Below, in pieces: positions 51,397 to 60,626 of a stretch of 64,000 bases of DNA. Both the position numbers and the translations under genes were made by a program. Origin of the DNA: Antarctobacter albus (GTDB lineage Bacteria > Pseudomonadota > Alphaproteobacteria > Rhodobacterales > Rhodobacteraceae); the NCBI RefSeq assembly GCF_900101505.1, contig NZ_FMZI01000010.1, positions 159,562 through 223,561 on the forward strand. Reading direction: 5' to 3'. A model generated the notes under the pieces. That model saw only the letters and a list, made by a program, of their open reading frames with translations, had not been told where the DNA came from and did no database searches. The first letter of the stretch is position 1. The number at the start of each line of letters is the position of its first letter.

Positions 51397-53109
51397 TCAG
51401 CCTCGCACCCCGGCGAAGCGTTCCTGCCATTCCTCGCGTTCGGCATCGGTGATCTTGCGGAAGGTCACGTCTGGCACGTCGAAGGCATGACCCACGGGCA
51501 GGGCGGTCAGAGCCGCCTCGACGTCATCGGGCCAGTCGGCGTCTTCGGCGTGCATCGCCTTGAGCAGCTCGGCGCAGGCGTCGGGGATGAAGGGCGCCGA
51601 GATCACCGCGTAGAGCCGGATCAGGTTCAGAGCCAGCCGGATCTGCATGGCGGCCTGTTCCGGGTCCGTCTTGAAGGTGGTCCAGGGGGCGACCTCTTGC
51701 AGGTATTCGTTGCCCAGGACCCATGCGGCGCGCAGGGCGGCCGCCGCCTTGCGGATCTCGATGGCCTCCATATGGGTTTCGTATTCGCGGACCTTGGCGG
51801 TCAGGTCGGCGATCAGCTTTGCCTCGGCCGCGCCAGGTGTGCCGCCCTCGGGGACAGCCTCGGAAAACTTGGAGCGACAGAACTTGGTCACGCGGCTGGC
51901 GAAGTTGCCCAGCACGTCGGCGAGGTCCTTGTTCACGCCGGACTGGAAGCTCTCCCAGGTGAATTCGCTGTCCGAGGTTTCGGGGACGTGGCTCAGCAGC
52001 CACCAGCGCCAGTAGTCGGCGGGCAGGATGTCCAGCGCCTGATCCATGAAGACACCGCGCCCGCGCGAGGTGCTGAACTGGCCGCCATCGTAGTTCAGGT
52101 AGTTGAACGACTTGATGTAATCGACCAGCTTCCAGGGCTCGCCGGAGCCCAGGATCGTCACCGGGAAGGACAGGGTGTGGAAGGGGACGTTGTCCTTGCC
52201 CATGAACTGGGTGTAGCGGACATCCTCGGCGCCCTTGTCGGTGCGCCACCAGCGTTCCCAGTTGTCGCCCTTGCCCGCGTCGACCCATTCCTGCCCGCAG
52301 GCGATGTATTCGATGGGTGCGTCGAACCAGACGTAAAAGACCTTGCCCTCCATGCCGGGCCACGGCTCGTCGCCCTTTTGCACCGGCACGCCCCAGTCGA
52401 GGTCCCGGGTGATGCCACGGTCCTGCAAACCGTCGCCATCGTTCAGCCATTTCTTGGCGATCGAGGTGGTCAGGACGGGCCAGCCGACACGGGTGTCGAT
52501 CCATTCCTCGATCTGGTCCTTCATCGCGGATTGGCGCAGATACAGGTGTTTCGTCTCGCGCATTTCCAGGTCGGTCGAGCCGGAGATCGTCGAATGCGGG
52601 TTGATGAGGTCGACCGGGTCGAGCTGTTTCGTGCAATTGTCGCACTGGTCGCCGCGCGCCGAGTCGAAGCCGCAGTTGGGGCAGGTGCCCTCGATGTAGC
52701 GGTCAGGCAGGAAGCGGCCGTCCGCCTTGGAGTACATCTGGGTCTCGGACACTTCGCGGATCAACCCGTTGTCGTCCAGCACCTTGGCGAAATGCTGGGT
52801 CAGCTTGCGGTTCTGTTCGGACGAGGAGCGCCCGAAGTGGTCGAACGACAGCCGGAAGCCCTCGGCCAGCTTTGACTGCACTTCCCACATTTCGGCGCAG
52901 TATTCGGCCACCGGCTTGCCCGCCTTTGCGGCGGCCAGTTCGGCGGGGGTGCCATGTTCGTCGGTCGCACAGAGATACAGCACCTCGTGTCCGCGGGCGC
53001 GCAGGTAGCGGGCATAGAGGTCGGCGGGCAATTGCGAGCCGACGAGATTGCCCAGGTGCTTGATGCCATTGATGTAGGGAATGGCAGAGGTGATAAGGTG
53101 TCGGGCCAT
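51397..53109 (-). CDS. metG: Methionyl-tRNA synthetase
   Basis: A 570-residue MetRS. The HIGH-like element is [15 protein letters not shown], the Zn knuckle is C-x2-C...C-x2-C in [26 protein letters not shown] follows, and the KMSKS-type loop is [11 protein letters not shown], in which the usual Lys is replaced by Thr. It charges tRNA-Met. ATG at 53109 has a weak Shine-Dalgarno. It is followed after 3 bp by the unknown 201-residue protein. The 189 bp upstream is shared with the divergent MFS gene. Confidence 0.96.
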   Translation of the reverse strand: MARHLITSAIPYINGIKHLGNLVGSQLPADLYARYLRARGHEVLYLCATDEHGTPAELAAAKAGKPVAEYCAEMWEVQSKLAEGFRLSFDHFGRSSSEQNRKLTQHFAKVLDDNGLIREVSETQMYSKADGRFLPDRYIEGTCPNCGFDSARGDQCDNCTKQLDPVDLINPHSTISGSTDLEMRETKHLYLRQSAMKDQIEEWIDTRVGWPVLTTSIAKKWLNDGDGLQDRGITRDLDWGVPVQKGDEPWPGMEGKVFYVWFDAPIEYIACGQEWVDAGKGDNWERWWRTDKGAEDVRYTQFMGKDNVPFHTLSFPVTILGSGEPWKLVDYIKSFNYLNYDGGQFSTSRGRGVFMDQALDILPADYWRWWLLSHVPETSDSEFTWESFQSGVNKDLADVLGNFASRVTKFCRSKFSEAVPEGGTPGAAEAKLIADLTAKVREYETHMEAIEIRKAAAALRAAWVLGNEYLQEVAPWTTFKTDPEQAAMQIRLALNLIRLYAVISAPFIPDACAELLKAMHAEDADWPDDVEAALTALPVGHAFDVPDVTFRKITDAEREEWQERFAGVRG

Positions 53110-53298
53110 GATGTGCGCTTCTGTCAGATGCGGGGTTTGCGCCCGGTTTAGCGGCCAAGAGGCCCGAGGACCAGAGGGCGCCCCCGCTTTGTCGCAAACG
53201 GGCCGAAAGACGGCGGTGCGGCACAGGAAGCGCGGCCTGCCGCGTGCGAGGCGGCGCGGAGCGGAACCGCCATCCCGCACAGCACGAAAGGACATCGC

Positions 53299-54576
53299 AT
53301 GAACTCGGTGATTTCAGGGGTCTGGGCCCTGCTTGTCGGCATTGTCCTGATCATGCTGGGCAATGGCATGCATTTCACCCTGATCGGCCTGCGCGGCGGG
53401 ATCGAGGGGTTTTCGGCGGCGGAACTGGCCATTGTCACCTCGGGCTATTTCGTGGGGTTCCTGTCGGGCGCGCAGCTGACACCCAAGCTGATCCGCCGGG
53501 TGGGCCATGTCCGGGTCTTTGCGGCGCTGGGCAGCTTCATGTCGGCGGGGCTGATCGCCTTTCCGCTGGCCGCCGATCCCTGGGTCTGGACGGTGCTGCG
53601 GATCGTCGTCGGGTTCTGCATGTCGGGGGTCTATGTCACCGCCGAAAGCTGGCTGAACAATGCCGCCACCAACGAGACCCGCGGCAAGGTTCTGTCGGCC
53701 TACATGATCGCGCAGACGCTGGGGTTGATCGGGGCGCAGGGGCTGCTGACGCTGGGGGATGCGGCGACCTCGGTGCTGTTCATCGGTGCCTCGATCCTAG
53801 TGTCCATCTCCTTTGCGCCGATCCTGCTGTCGGCGGTGCCGGTGCCGGCGGCAGAGGTGGCGCGGCCGATGCCACTGCACCGGCTCTTTGTCAGCTCGCC
53901 CCTGGGGACGGTCGGGATCTTCCTGCTGGGCACGGTCTATGCGACGCAATCCGGCATGGGGGCGGTCTATGGCACCGAGATCGGGCTGAGCACGAACCAG
54001 ATCGCAACCTTCATCGCGACGCTCTTTGCAGGGGCGTTGTTCCTGCAATACCCCATCGGCTGGCTGTCGGACCGGGTGGACCGGCGCAAGCTGATTTTCG
54101 GGGCGGCGGTGATCGGCGGGGTTGCCGCCGTGGCCGGCTGGTTCTCCGGTGGCGGGTTCTGGCTGCTGACCGGCGCGGCCTTTTTCGCAGGCGGCGTGTC
54201 GGCGCCGCTGTATGCGCTGTTCCTGGCCTATACCAACGACTTTCTCGATGCCGAGGACATGGCGGCGGCCTCGGGCGGGCTGGTGTTCACCTTTGGACTG
54301 GGGGCCATCGCGGGGCCGCTGGCGACGGGCTGGGCGATGCAGGTCTTTGGGCCCGGGGCCTTCTGGCTGTTCATGTCCGGCACCTTTGGTGCCATCGGGC
54401 TGTACGCGCTGTACCGCATGACGCAGCGGGCCGGTGTCCCGGTGGACGAGACCGACAGCTACCTCGGCATCCTGCCGACCTCGTCCCCGGTGGCGCTGGA
54501 AGCGGCCAGCGCCTGGGCCATCGACCAGGCCGAGGCAGAGGCAGAGGACGAGCGGGCGGAGGCTCAGTCCTCCTGA
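53299..54576 (+). CDS. MFS transporter (YcaD-like)
   Basis: A 425-residue major facilitator protein with about 12 hydrophobic helices. Conserved segments are [41 protein letters not shown] and [17 protein letters not shown], the pattern of YcaD/YfkF-type exporters with Asn-Glu-Thr-Arg-Gly. It ends with an Ala/Glu-rich tail. Its 3' end overlaps by 13 bp the end of a convergent paralogue at 54564. The substrate is unknown. ATG at 53299 follows AAAGGA. Confidence 0.92.
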   Translation: MNSVISGVWALLVGIVLIMLGNGMHFTLIGLRGGIEGFSAAELAIVTSGYFVGFLSGAQLTPKLIRRVGHVRVFAALGSFMSAGLIAFPLAADPWVWTVLRIVVGFCMSGVYVTAESWLNNAATNETRGKVLSAYMIAQTLGLIGAQGLLTLGDAATSVLFIGASILVSISFAPILLSAVPVPAAEVARPMPLHRLFVSSPLGTVGIFLLGTVYATQSGMGAVYGTEIGLSTNQIATFIATLFAGALFLQYPIGWLSDRVDRRKLIFGAAVIGGVAAVAGWFSGGGFWLLTGAAFFAGGVSAPLYALFLAYTNDFLDAEDMAAASGGLVFTFGLGAIAGPLATGWAMQVFGPGAFWLFMSGTFGAIGLYALYRMTQRAGVPVDETDSYLGILPTSSPVALEAASAWAIDQAEAEAEDERAEAQSS

Positions 54577-55799
54577 TTGGAGCGTTCGCGGATGCCCGAC
54601 AGCAGGCGGCCCACAAGGAAGGTCGAGCGGGGCGTGTAGATGTAGCGGGTGCGGGTTTCCGTGGCGCGGCGCTTGCGCATCCGGACCAGCCCGAAGACCA
54701 CCAGCAGCGCGTGCCCCGCCGCGATCATGACAAAGAGCGCGGGCGGGCCGTAAAGCTCGATCAGGGCCGAGGCGAACCAGGGCGCGGCGATGGCGCCGAC
54801 GGCGAACCAGAACATCAGCGCCGCCGAAAGCGCGATGCGTTCGTCGCTGGCGGCAAAGTCATGCGCGTGCGCGGCGGCGATCGAGAAGATCGGAAAGGTG
54901 GTCAGGCCGAAGATGGCGGCGGTCAGCATGATCCCGAGGGTGGGCAGGCCGGTGGCCAGCGCGGTCAGCGTGCAACTGGCGATGGCCGCGACCGACAGCC
55001 AGACCAGCACCCAGCGCCGGTCATAGCGGTCGGCCAGCCAGCCGACCGGGTATTGCGCCAGCGCCCCGCCCGCCACGAAGGAGGCCAGGAAGAACGCGAT
55101 TTGCGCGGTCTCCAGCCCGACGCCGGTGCCGTAGAGCGGGCCAACCATCCGGAACGAGGAACTGGACAGCGCGGCCACCAGCACCCCAGCCACCGCCAGC
55201 GGTGAACGCGCCCAGGCCAGGCCCGGGGTCAGGCGCGGGGCATCGGGGGTTTCCGGCGGGCGCAGGCGGCTCAGCGTCAGCGGCAGCAGGGCGGCGGTGC
55301 AGAGCAGCGCCAGCAGCGTGTAGCTGACGTAATGCGCCGGCGGCAGGATCGAGATCATCAGCTGCGCGCTCAGCGAGGCGCCGAGGTCGGCGAGGCGATA
55401 GGCGCCGGTGGCGCGGCCCCGGGTCTCGTTCGTGACCTTGGCGTGCAGCCAGGCCTCGATCACCGTGTAACAGCCCGCCACGCAGAGCCCCTGGCCGATC
55501 CGCAGCGTGGCCCAGGCATAGGGGTTTTCGACCAGGACGTGGCCCAGGATGCCGATGGTGCCTAGGGCGGTGAAGGCGGCGAAGGCGCGTGAATGGCCCA
55601 CCGATCCCATGAGGCGCGGCGCCCACCAGCAGCCGATGAAGAACCCGGCGAAATGCGCCGAGCCCAAGAGGCCGATCTGCGTGGTCGTGAAGTCCAGCGC
55701 CAGCCCGGACAGCGCGTCGAGCGGGCCGACGCTGCCCGAGGAAAGCTGTAGCAGGATGACCGAAAGAAAGAGCGAGGCAAAGGAGATGAACAGGCGCAT
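54564..55799 (-). CDS. MFS transporter, paralogue of the neighbouring gene
   Basis: A 411-residue MFS transporter that shares the key motifs (TVIEAWLHAKVTNETRGRAT and YPVGWLADRYDRRWVLV) with the upstream convergent MFS gene, so both likely arose by duplication. It overlaps that gene at 54564-54576 by 13 bp. The C-terminus has a basic tail TRTRYIYTPRSTF. Its upstream neighbour on the same strand is an ImuA-like gene. The substrate is unknown. ATG at 55799 lacks a strong Shine-Dalgarno. Confidence 0.92.
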   Translation of the reverse strand: MRLFISFASLFLSVILLQLSSGSVGPLDALSGLALDFTTTQIGLLGSAHFAGFFIGCWWAPRLMGSVGHSRAFAAFTALGTIGILGHVLVENPYAWATLRIGQGLCVAGCYTVIEAWLHAKVTNETRGRATGAYRLADLGASLSAQLMISILPPAHYVSYTLLALLCTAALLPLTLSRLRPPETPDAPRLTPGLAWARSPLAVAGVLVAALSSSSFRMVGPLYGTGVGLETAQIAFFLASFVAGGALAQYPVGWLADRYDRRWVLVWLSVAAIASCTLTALATGLPTLGIMLTAAIFGLTTFPIFSIAAAHAHDFAASDERIALSAALMFWFAVGAIAAPWFASALIELYGPPALFVMIAAGHALLVVFGLVRMRKRRATETRTRYIYTPRSTFLVGRLLSGIRERSNQED

Positions 55800-55878
55800 G
55801 TCGTGTTTCTGCCCGCTCGGGCGGCAGAAGTCAGGTGGCTTCGCGACATATTCTTGTCGTTTCGGCCGTGGCCTCCGC

Positions 55879-56481
55879 TCAGCCGGGGGTGGGCCAGTCG
55901 TGCAGCTTTCCCGCCTCCAGACGCCATGTCCGGGGCGGCTGCATCCGGGCGCGCAGCCGGTCTATGCGCCAGGCGGTCTGGTCCTGCGCATGGACGGGAT
56001 CGCAGCGAAACCGCGTTTCGACCCCCGGCGCGCCGCCCGCGCCCGGCGTCAGGATCAGCCCCAGCGGACGGCAGTGCCCCATGCCCGCCCCGGCCTCTGC
56101 CGCAAGGTGCAGCCGGCGCACAGGGGTCATGGGGGGCGGCTCTGCCAGGTCCCCGACCACCAGTGGCGCAGCGCCGCTGCGCAGCGCCTCTTCCATCGCC
56201 CAGAGGCTGTCGACGGGGCGGTCGGTGGCGACGAAGATCACCTCTCCCGGGGGCAGGATCGCCTGCATGCCGCAGGGGTTGAGCTGATCCGGGCTGTGGC
56301 GGCGGGTGATCCAGATCACCGGCCCGCCCGTCTGTGCCGCGACATGCAGCGCCAGCGTGCGCCGGGCCTGACCGCAGAGTTCGTGCACGCGGGCATGCGG
56401 CAGCAGGATGTCACGCCACAGAACCAGAGCGGGGGGCGGCGCATGGGGGCGGCGCGTGAGCAGGGCAGAGGCCATCGTCAT
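55879..56481 (-). CDS. ImuA-like protein under LexA control
   Basis: A 200-residue protein resembling ImuA-type RecA-fold accessory proteins of translesion mutagenesis. The matching segment is VIWITRRHSPDQLNPCGM, LPPGEVIFVATDRPVDSLWAMEEALRSGAAPLVVGDL (parts) and AEAGAGMGHCRPLGL. An exact alphaproteobacterial LexA box is 18 bp upstream of ATG, which supports an SOS role. ImuB and DnaE2, normally adjacent, are not here; an MFS gene follows on the same strand. The function is thus inferred from partial similarity and the box. Confidence 0.62.
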   Translation of the reverse strand: MTMASALLTRRPHAPPPALVLWRDILLPHARVHELCGQARRTLALHVAAQTGGPVIWITRRHSPDQLNPCGMQAILPPGEVIFVATDRPVDSLWAMEEALRSGAAPLVVGDLAEPPPMTPVRRLHLAAEAGAGMGHCRPLGLILTPGAGGAPGVETRFRCDPVHAQDQTAWRIDRLRARMQPPRTWRLEAGKLHDWPTPG

Positions 56482-56498
56482 GGGGGCAAGATTAGCGT

Positions 56499-56513
56499 GT
56501 TCTCATTTTGTTC
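56499..56513 (-). promoter_or_regulatory. LexA (SOS) box before the ImuA-like gene
   Basis: GTTCTCATTTTGTTC is a perfect GTTC-N7-GTTC direct repeat, the alphaproteobacterial LexA site, located 18-32 bp upstream of the ImuA-like start codon and 118 bp upstream of the divergent aldo/keto reductase start. Confidence 0.85.
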
Positions 56514-56630
56514 TCAAGCGTGGAGTTCGGATTGCCCGACGGAAATGCGCCGGGACCGGTGCCCCTTGCCATCCCGGCTGGGCCTGTCATCTTGGCGCCC
56601 GACCGACGATTTCAGACAAGGGCCTTTCCC

Positions 56631-57677
56631 ATGAAGATGAACCCGCTGGGCCGCACCGGCCTGATGGTGTCCGAACTGTGCCTGGGCACGATGACCTTCG
56701 GCAACCAGACCCCGCCCGCAGAGGCCCACCGCCAGATCGACAGGGCGCTGGAGGCCGGGATCAATTTCATGGACACCGCCGAAATGTACCCGGTGAACCC
56801 GGTCCGGGCCGAAACCTATGGCCGGACAGAGGAAATCATCGGCGACTGGAACGCCGCCTCTGGCCGCCGATCCGAATGGATCCTGGCCACCAAGCATTCC
56901 GGCGAGGGCAGCATGGCGCGCGACGGGGCGCCGATCACCTCGAAGACGATCCGTGACACGGTCGAGGCCTCGCTCAAGCGCCTCAAGACCGATTACATCG
57001 ACCTCTACCAGTTCCACTGGCCGAACCGGGGCAGTTACATGTTCCGCAAGAACTGGCGCTATGACCCCTCGCAATCGGGCTGGACCCGCGCGCAGGTGGT
57101 GGCGGACATGGAGGATTGCCTGGGCGCGTTGCAGGCCGAGGTCGAGCGGGGCACGATCCGCGCCTTTGGCCTGTCGAACGAAAGCGCCTGGGGCACGGCG
57201 CTGTGGCTGGAGGCGGCGGAGCGCGTGGGTGGGCCGCGCGTGGCCTCGATCCAGAACGAATACTCGCTGCTCTGCCGGCTGGCGGACACCGACCTTGCGG
57301 AACTGATGGTCTACGAGGACGTGGGCCTGCTGCCCTTCTCGCCGCTGGGCGCCGGGTTCCTGACCGGCAAGTACCAGGGCGGCGCGGTGCCCGAGGGCTC
57401 GCGCATGTCGCTGAACGAGACGATGGGCGGGCGGCTGAGCCCGCGTGTCTTCGAGGCGGTCGAGGCCTATCTTGGCGTGGCGCGGGAGTTTGACCTGGAC
57501 CCGGTGCACATGGCGCTGGCCTGGTCGGCGCGGCGGCCTTTCGTGGCGTCCTCGATCTTTGGCGCGACCACGATGGAGCAGCTGGACCACCTGCTGGGGG
57601 CCAGCGACCTGGTGCTCTCCGACGACCTGCTGGCGCGCCTGGACGAGGTCCACAAGGCGCATCCGATGCCCTATTGA
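56631..57677 (+). CDS. Aldo/keto reductase
   Basis: A 348-residue AKR of the YajO/Tas type. The active-site set is in GINFMDTAEMYPVNP (Asp, Tyr), ILATKHSGEG (Lys) and LYQFHWPNRG (His), and NADPH contacts are in FSPLGAGFLTGKY and SSIFGATTMEQLDHLL. It reduces aldehydes or ketones; the substrate is unknown. ATG at 56631 is chosen because MKMNPLGRTGLMVSELCLG is the family start; an upstream in-frame start would add about 40 unrelated residues. It shares the LexA-box intergenic region with the ImuA-like gene. Confidence 0.92.
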   Translation: MKMNPLGRTGLMVSELCLGTMTFGNQTPPAEAHRQIDRALEAGINFMDTAEMYPVNPVRAETYGRTEEIIGDWNAASGRRSEWILATKHSGEGSMARDGAPITSKTIRDTVEASLKRLKTDYIDLYQFHWPNRGSYMFRKNWRYDPSQSGWTRAQVVADMEDCLGALQAEVERGTIRAFGLSNESAWGTALWLEAAERVGGPRVASIQNEYSLLCRLADTDLAELMVYEDVGLLPFSPLGAGFLTGKYQGGAVPEGSRMSLNETMGGRLSPRVFEAVEAYLGVAREFDLDPVHMALAWSARRPFVASSIFGATTMEQLDHLLGASDLVLSDDLLARLDEVHKAHPMPY

Positions 57678-57699
57678 GACGGCCCCTCCGGGCGGCGCG

Positions 57700-58425
57700 T
57701 CATTGCCGGGCCAGCCGCTCGAAGGGATCGCGTTCCAACTTGGCATGCGGCTCTGCCGGGGTGTCGAAATCCGGAAGGTAAAGTCCCGCAGTCCAGCTTT
57801 CGGGCAGCTTGTCGATCACTACCGCAAGCCATTTGCTGGCGGCGGCCGCACGTTTGCGCAGCCGGTCCGCGGCATCCGGGTCGCGGTCGCGCAGGCGGTC
57901 GTAGCGGCCGACAACCCAGGCCTGGACGCGGTCGGGGCCAATGGAAAAGTAGAGCGCGAGCGCGGCCACGAGGCTCATCACCGCAAGAAAGACCACGAAG
58001 CCCGGTTTCAGGATGACAAGCGTCAGCAGGAGCAGAAGCGAGAGGATCCTCGGCGCGTCCGGGCGCCGCAGGAAAGCCCGGGCCCGCGTGCGGAGCCATT
58101 GCAGCGGAGGTCCTTTTTTGCCGGTGCGTTCGGACGGCTGGACCCGTGCCGCGACCGCAGGCGCATGATCCTGCGCAGCTGATCCTTGAGGGATGATGCG
58201 CCGGCGACGCCTTTGCCGGGCCGCTTGTTCCGACGGTGATTGCGTGTCCTCATGCTGGTCCAGCATCGTTCGAATTGCCAGAAGATCCGGATCGGCGGAC
58301 CCGTCACAATCCGCGCCGGCTGATGGGGTGTCTGGATGAGGGGCCTTTCGCATTCTGCCTTCCCAACTTTCCTGGAACGTCTTTTTCAAAGACCTGGGCC
58401 GCGCAAAAGGCAGGACATCGTTCAA
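57700..58425 (-). CDS. Unknown membrane-linked protein
   Basis: A protein of about 241 residues without a known family. The N-terminus is charged and disordered (RQRRRRRIIP), then comes one or two hydrophobic helices (ILSLLLLLTLVILKPGFVVFL, VAALALYFSIG), then a charged C-terminus that may be cytoplasmic. The TTG start at 58425 has AAGGGGCG 7 nt upstream; an ATG at 58353 has GGAAGG closer and would give 217 residues. It is convergent with the aldo/keto reductase, 22 bp apart. No function can be stated. Confidence 0.62.
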   Translation of the reverse strand: MNDVLPFARPRSLKKTFQESWEGRMRKAPHPDTPSAGADCDGSADPDLLAIRTMLDQHEDTQSPSEQAARQRRRRRIIPQGSAAQDHAPAVAARVQPSERTGKKGPPLQWLRTRARAFLRRPDAPRILSLLLLLTLVILKPGFVVFLAVMSLVAALALYFSIGPDRVQAWVVGRYDRLRDRDPDAADRLRKRAAAASKWLAVVIDKLPESWTAGLYLPDFDTPAEPHAKLERDPFERLARQ

Positions 58426-58503
58426 CCCGTTTGCGCCCCTTCAGGGTAATGTTGAATGCGGCGGAAATATGGTGCTGGCGGACTTCGGGCCGGGGTGTTG
58501 CCC

Positions 58504-59367
58504 CTATCCCCTCACCTTTGCCTCCAGCGCCCTGACGTGGTCGGGCAGGGCGCGGGCGGTGATGCTGGCCTCTTTCACCAGGTGGTCGAAATGACGGGTG
58601 ATGGCGGTCACGCGTTCGGTGTCGCGGAAGGCCAGGTAGTTGCGGCCCATGTAGAGCACCGCCAGAAGCGGCCCGAAGACTGTGACCGGCGCCGAGTAGA
58701 GCCGTCGGGCATCAAAGAGATAGATCCTCAGCCGGGGGTAGAGCGTGGCGCTGAGGTCCGCCAGTTGCGCCAGTTGCACGCGGCGAATGTCGGCCGGGAT
58801 GCCGGCGTAATAGCCCACGCCTTCGGCGAAGCTCTCGACCTCGTAGAGGGGCAGGGCGATTTCATAGTCGGATTTGGAGGCGCGCATCCAGTCCAGCCGG
58901 TCCTCGGACGCGTTGATCGCCTGTTCGGTGGTGCGGCCCAGATGCGGCCCGTATTCCCATTCCAGCACCGCGCGCGTCTTGAGCATGTCGGGCAGCGCGG
59001 CGGGAACGTGGCGGATCTTGTAGCCCTCCGCCTCGCGGTGCCAGCGGAAGATCTGTTCGTCCACCAGCGCCCGGGGCGCCTCTGTCAGGGTCAGGGAGGT
59101 GGCCAGCAGGTCGGCGGCGGATTCCGGTCGATCCGAGAGGCCCAGGAGCCAGTCCGACGACACGCCGAGCGCCTGCGCGCAGGAGCCGACAAGCTGGGCA
59201 TTGGGCAGGCGCGCGCCGGTGTCCTTGAGCAGTTGCGAGATGGTCGAGCGGTCGACGCCCACGGCCCGTGCCAGCGCGGTCTGGTTCGACCCGGCCCGCT
59301 GCATCGCCTCTGTCAGCCGTTTGCGCAGCAGGTCCGCGCGCACCCGCTTGTCGATAATTTTGCTCAT
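58504..59367 (-). CDS. XRE-family transcriptional regulator
   Basis: A 287-residue regulator. The N-terminal helix-turn-helix is residues ~10-60 (LRKRLTEAMQRAGSNQTALA, AVGVDRSTISQLLKDTG), with DWLLGLSDRPE after it. The C-terminal ~200 residues may be a ligand-binding or dimerisation domain with no family I can name. It is divergent from the DUF2061-desaturase operon, and the 106-bp intergenic region has two inverted repeats, so auto-regulation and control of the desaturase are likely. ATG at 59367. Confidence 0.88.
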   Translation of the reverse strand: MSKIIDKRVRADLLRKRLTEAMQRAGSNQTALARAVGVDRSTISQLLKDTGARLPNAQLVGSCAQALGVSSDWLLGLSDRPESAADLLATSLTLTEAPRALVDEQIFRWHREAEGYKIRHVPAALPDMLKTRAVLEWEYGPHLGRTTEQAINASEDRLDWMRASKSDYEIALPLYEVESFAEGVGYYAGIPADIRRVQLAQLADLSATLYPRLRIYLFDARRLYSAPVTVFGPLLAVLYMGRNYLAFRDTERVTAITRHFDHLVKEASITARALPDHVRALEAKVRG

Positions 59368-59369
59368 TG

Positions 59370-59401
59370 GTGATTTTTATCACATAACGCGAGAAATGTG
59401 A
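59370..59401. promoter_or_regulatory. Candidate operators between the XRE gene and the desaturase operon
   Basis: Two overlapping inverted repeats: GTGAT-N4-ATCAC at 59370-59383 and TCACAT-N10-ATGTGA at 59380-59401. They start 3 bp upstream of the XRE start codon. They are the best candidate binding sites for the XRE protein. This is inferred from symmetry. Confidence 0.6.
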
Positions 59402-59473
59402 ACCATAGACAGGATGCCACCCCGCTCACGCGGCCGTTACCTTGGCCCCGAGTTCAGAACATTCGGAGGTTTT

Positions 59474-59677
59474 ATGGAAACGCGGGCGCGCACGCTTGTG
59501 AAATCCGTCCTGTGGACGGCATTGGGACTGGTGTCGATGGCGGGGGTGGGCCTGGCCTTTACCGGCTCATTGGCGGTCGGGGGCGGGATGGCGGTGGTGA
59601 ACGCCGTGATCGGCTTTCTGTCCTACCTGGTCTACGAGCGCGTCTGGTCGGGTATCCGCTGGGGCCGGCATGTCTGA
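59474..59677 (+). CDS. DUF2061 small membrane protein
   Basis: A 67-residue membrane protein of the DUF2061 family: METRARTLVKSVLWTALGLV and AVVNAVIGFLSYLVYERVW, two hydrophobic helices. CGGAGG is 6 nt before the ATG. It overlaps the desaturase gene by 8 bp. The family is uncharacterised; here a link to membrane lipid composition is suggested by the coupled desaturase. Confidence 0.9.
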   Translation: METRARTLVKSVLWTALGLVSMAGVGLAFTGSLAVGGGMAVVNAVIGFLSYLVYERVWSGIRWGRHV

Positions 59678-60569
59678 GCGGCTGCGCGGGCTGGAATGGC
59701 CGACACTGACGTTATTGGCAGCGTGTTATGCTCTCTGGGCGCTGGGGACGACATGGGCGGCGGCGGCCTGGCTGCCGCTGGGCATGGTCCTGGTGACGCT
59801 GGGTGCGGCGCTGCATTCCTCCCTGACGCATGAGATGCTGCACGGGCATCCGTTCCGGTCGCGGCTCTGGAACGGGGCGCTGGTGTTTCCGGCGCTGTCG
59901 CTGGTGGTGCCCTACCTGCGGTTCAAGGACACGCACCTGGCGCATCACCGGGACTCGATCCTGACCGATCCCTACGACGACCCCGAGAGCAATTTCCTGG
60001 ACCCCAAGGTCTGGCACCGCCTGCCGCGCGCGGCGCGGATGGTGATGCGGGTGAACAACACGCTGGCAGGGCGGATGTTGCTGGGGCCCTTGCTGGGGAC
60101 ACTGGCCTTTGCCCTGTCGGACCTGCGCGCGGTGAGGCGCGGGGACCGGCGGGTGCTGCTGGGGTGGGCGCTGCATGTGCCGGCGGTGGGTGTAGTGGTC
60201 TGGTGGATGCTGGCGCTGGGGCGGATGCCGGCCTGGGCCTTCCTGCTCAGCACCTATGCGGCGCTGTCGATCCTGAAGATCCGCACCTTCCTGGAGCACC
60301 GCGCGCATGAGGATGCGCGGGGGCGGACGGTGATCATCGAGGATCGCGGGCCGCTGGCGCTGATCTTTCTCAACAACAACCTGCATGTGGTGCACCACAT
60401 GCACGCGATGGTGCCCTGGTATCGGCTGCCGGTGATGTACCGCCGGAACCCGCAGCGCTACCTGTCGCGCAACGGCGACTACCGCTATCGTTCTTACGCC
60501 GAGGTGTTCCGGCGCTATTTCCTGCGTGCCAAGGACCCGGTGCCGCATCCGCTCTGGCCGCGGGGCTGA
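59670..60569 (+). CDS. Fatty acid desaturase
   Basis: A 299-residue membrane di-iron desaturase with three histidine boxes: HEMLH, HLAHH and, near the C-terminus, HVVHH, together with three to four hydrophobic segments. It is a fatty-acid or sterol-like desaturase/hydroxylase; the exact product is unknown. It is coupled to the DUF2061 gene and both may be controlled by the divergent XRE regulator. ATG at 59670. Confidence 0.88.
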   Translation: MSERLRGLEWPTLTLLAACYALWALGTTWAAAAWLPLGMVLVTLGAALHSSLTHEMLHGHPFRSRLWNGALVFPALSLVVPYLRFKDTHLAHHRDSILTDPYDDPESNFLDPKVWHRLPRAARMVMRVNNTLAGRMLLGPLLGTLAFALSDLRAVRRGDRRVLLGWALHVPAVGVVVWWMLALGRMPAWAFLLSTYAALSILKIRTFLEHRAHEDARGRTVIIEDRGPLALIFLNNNLHVVHHMHAMVPWYRLPVMYRRNPQRYLSRNGDYRYRSYAEVFRRYFLRAKDPVPHPLWPRG

Positions 60570-60626
60570 CCCTGTCCCGGGGCGGGTTGCGCTTGCACCT
60601 GCCGGCCCGCTGCCGCTAATGGCGGC

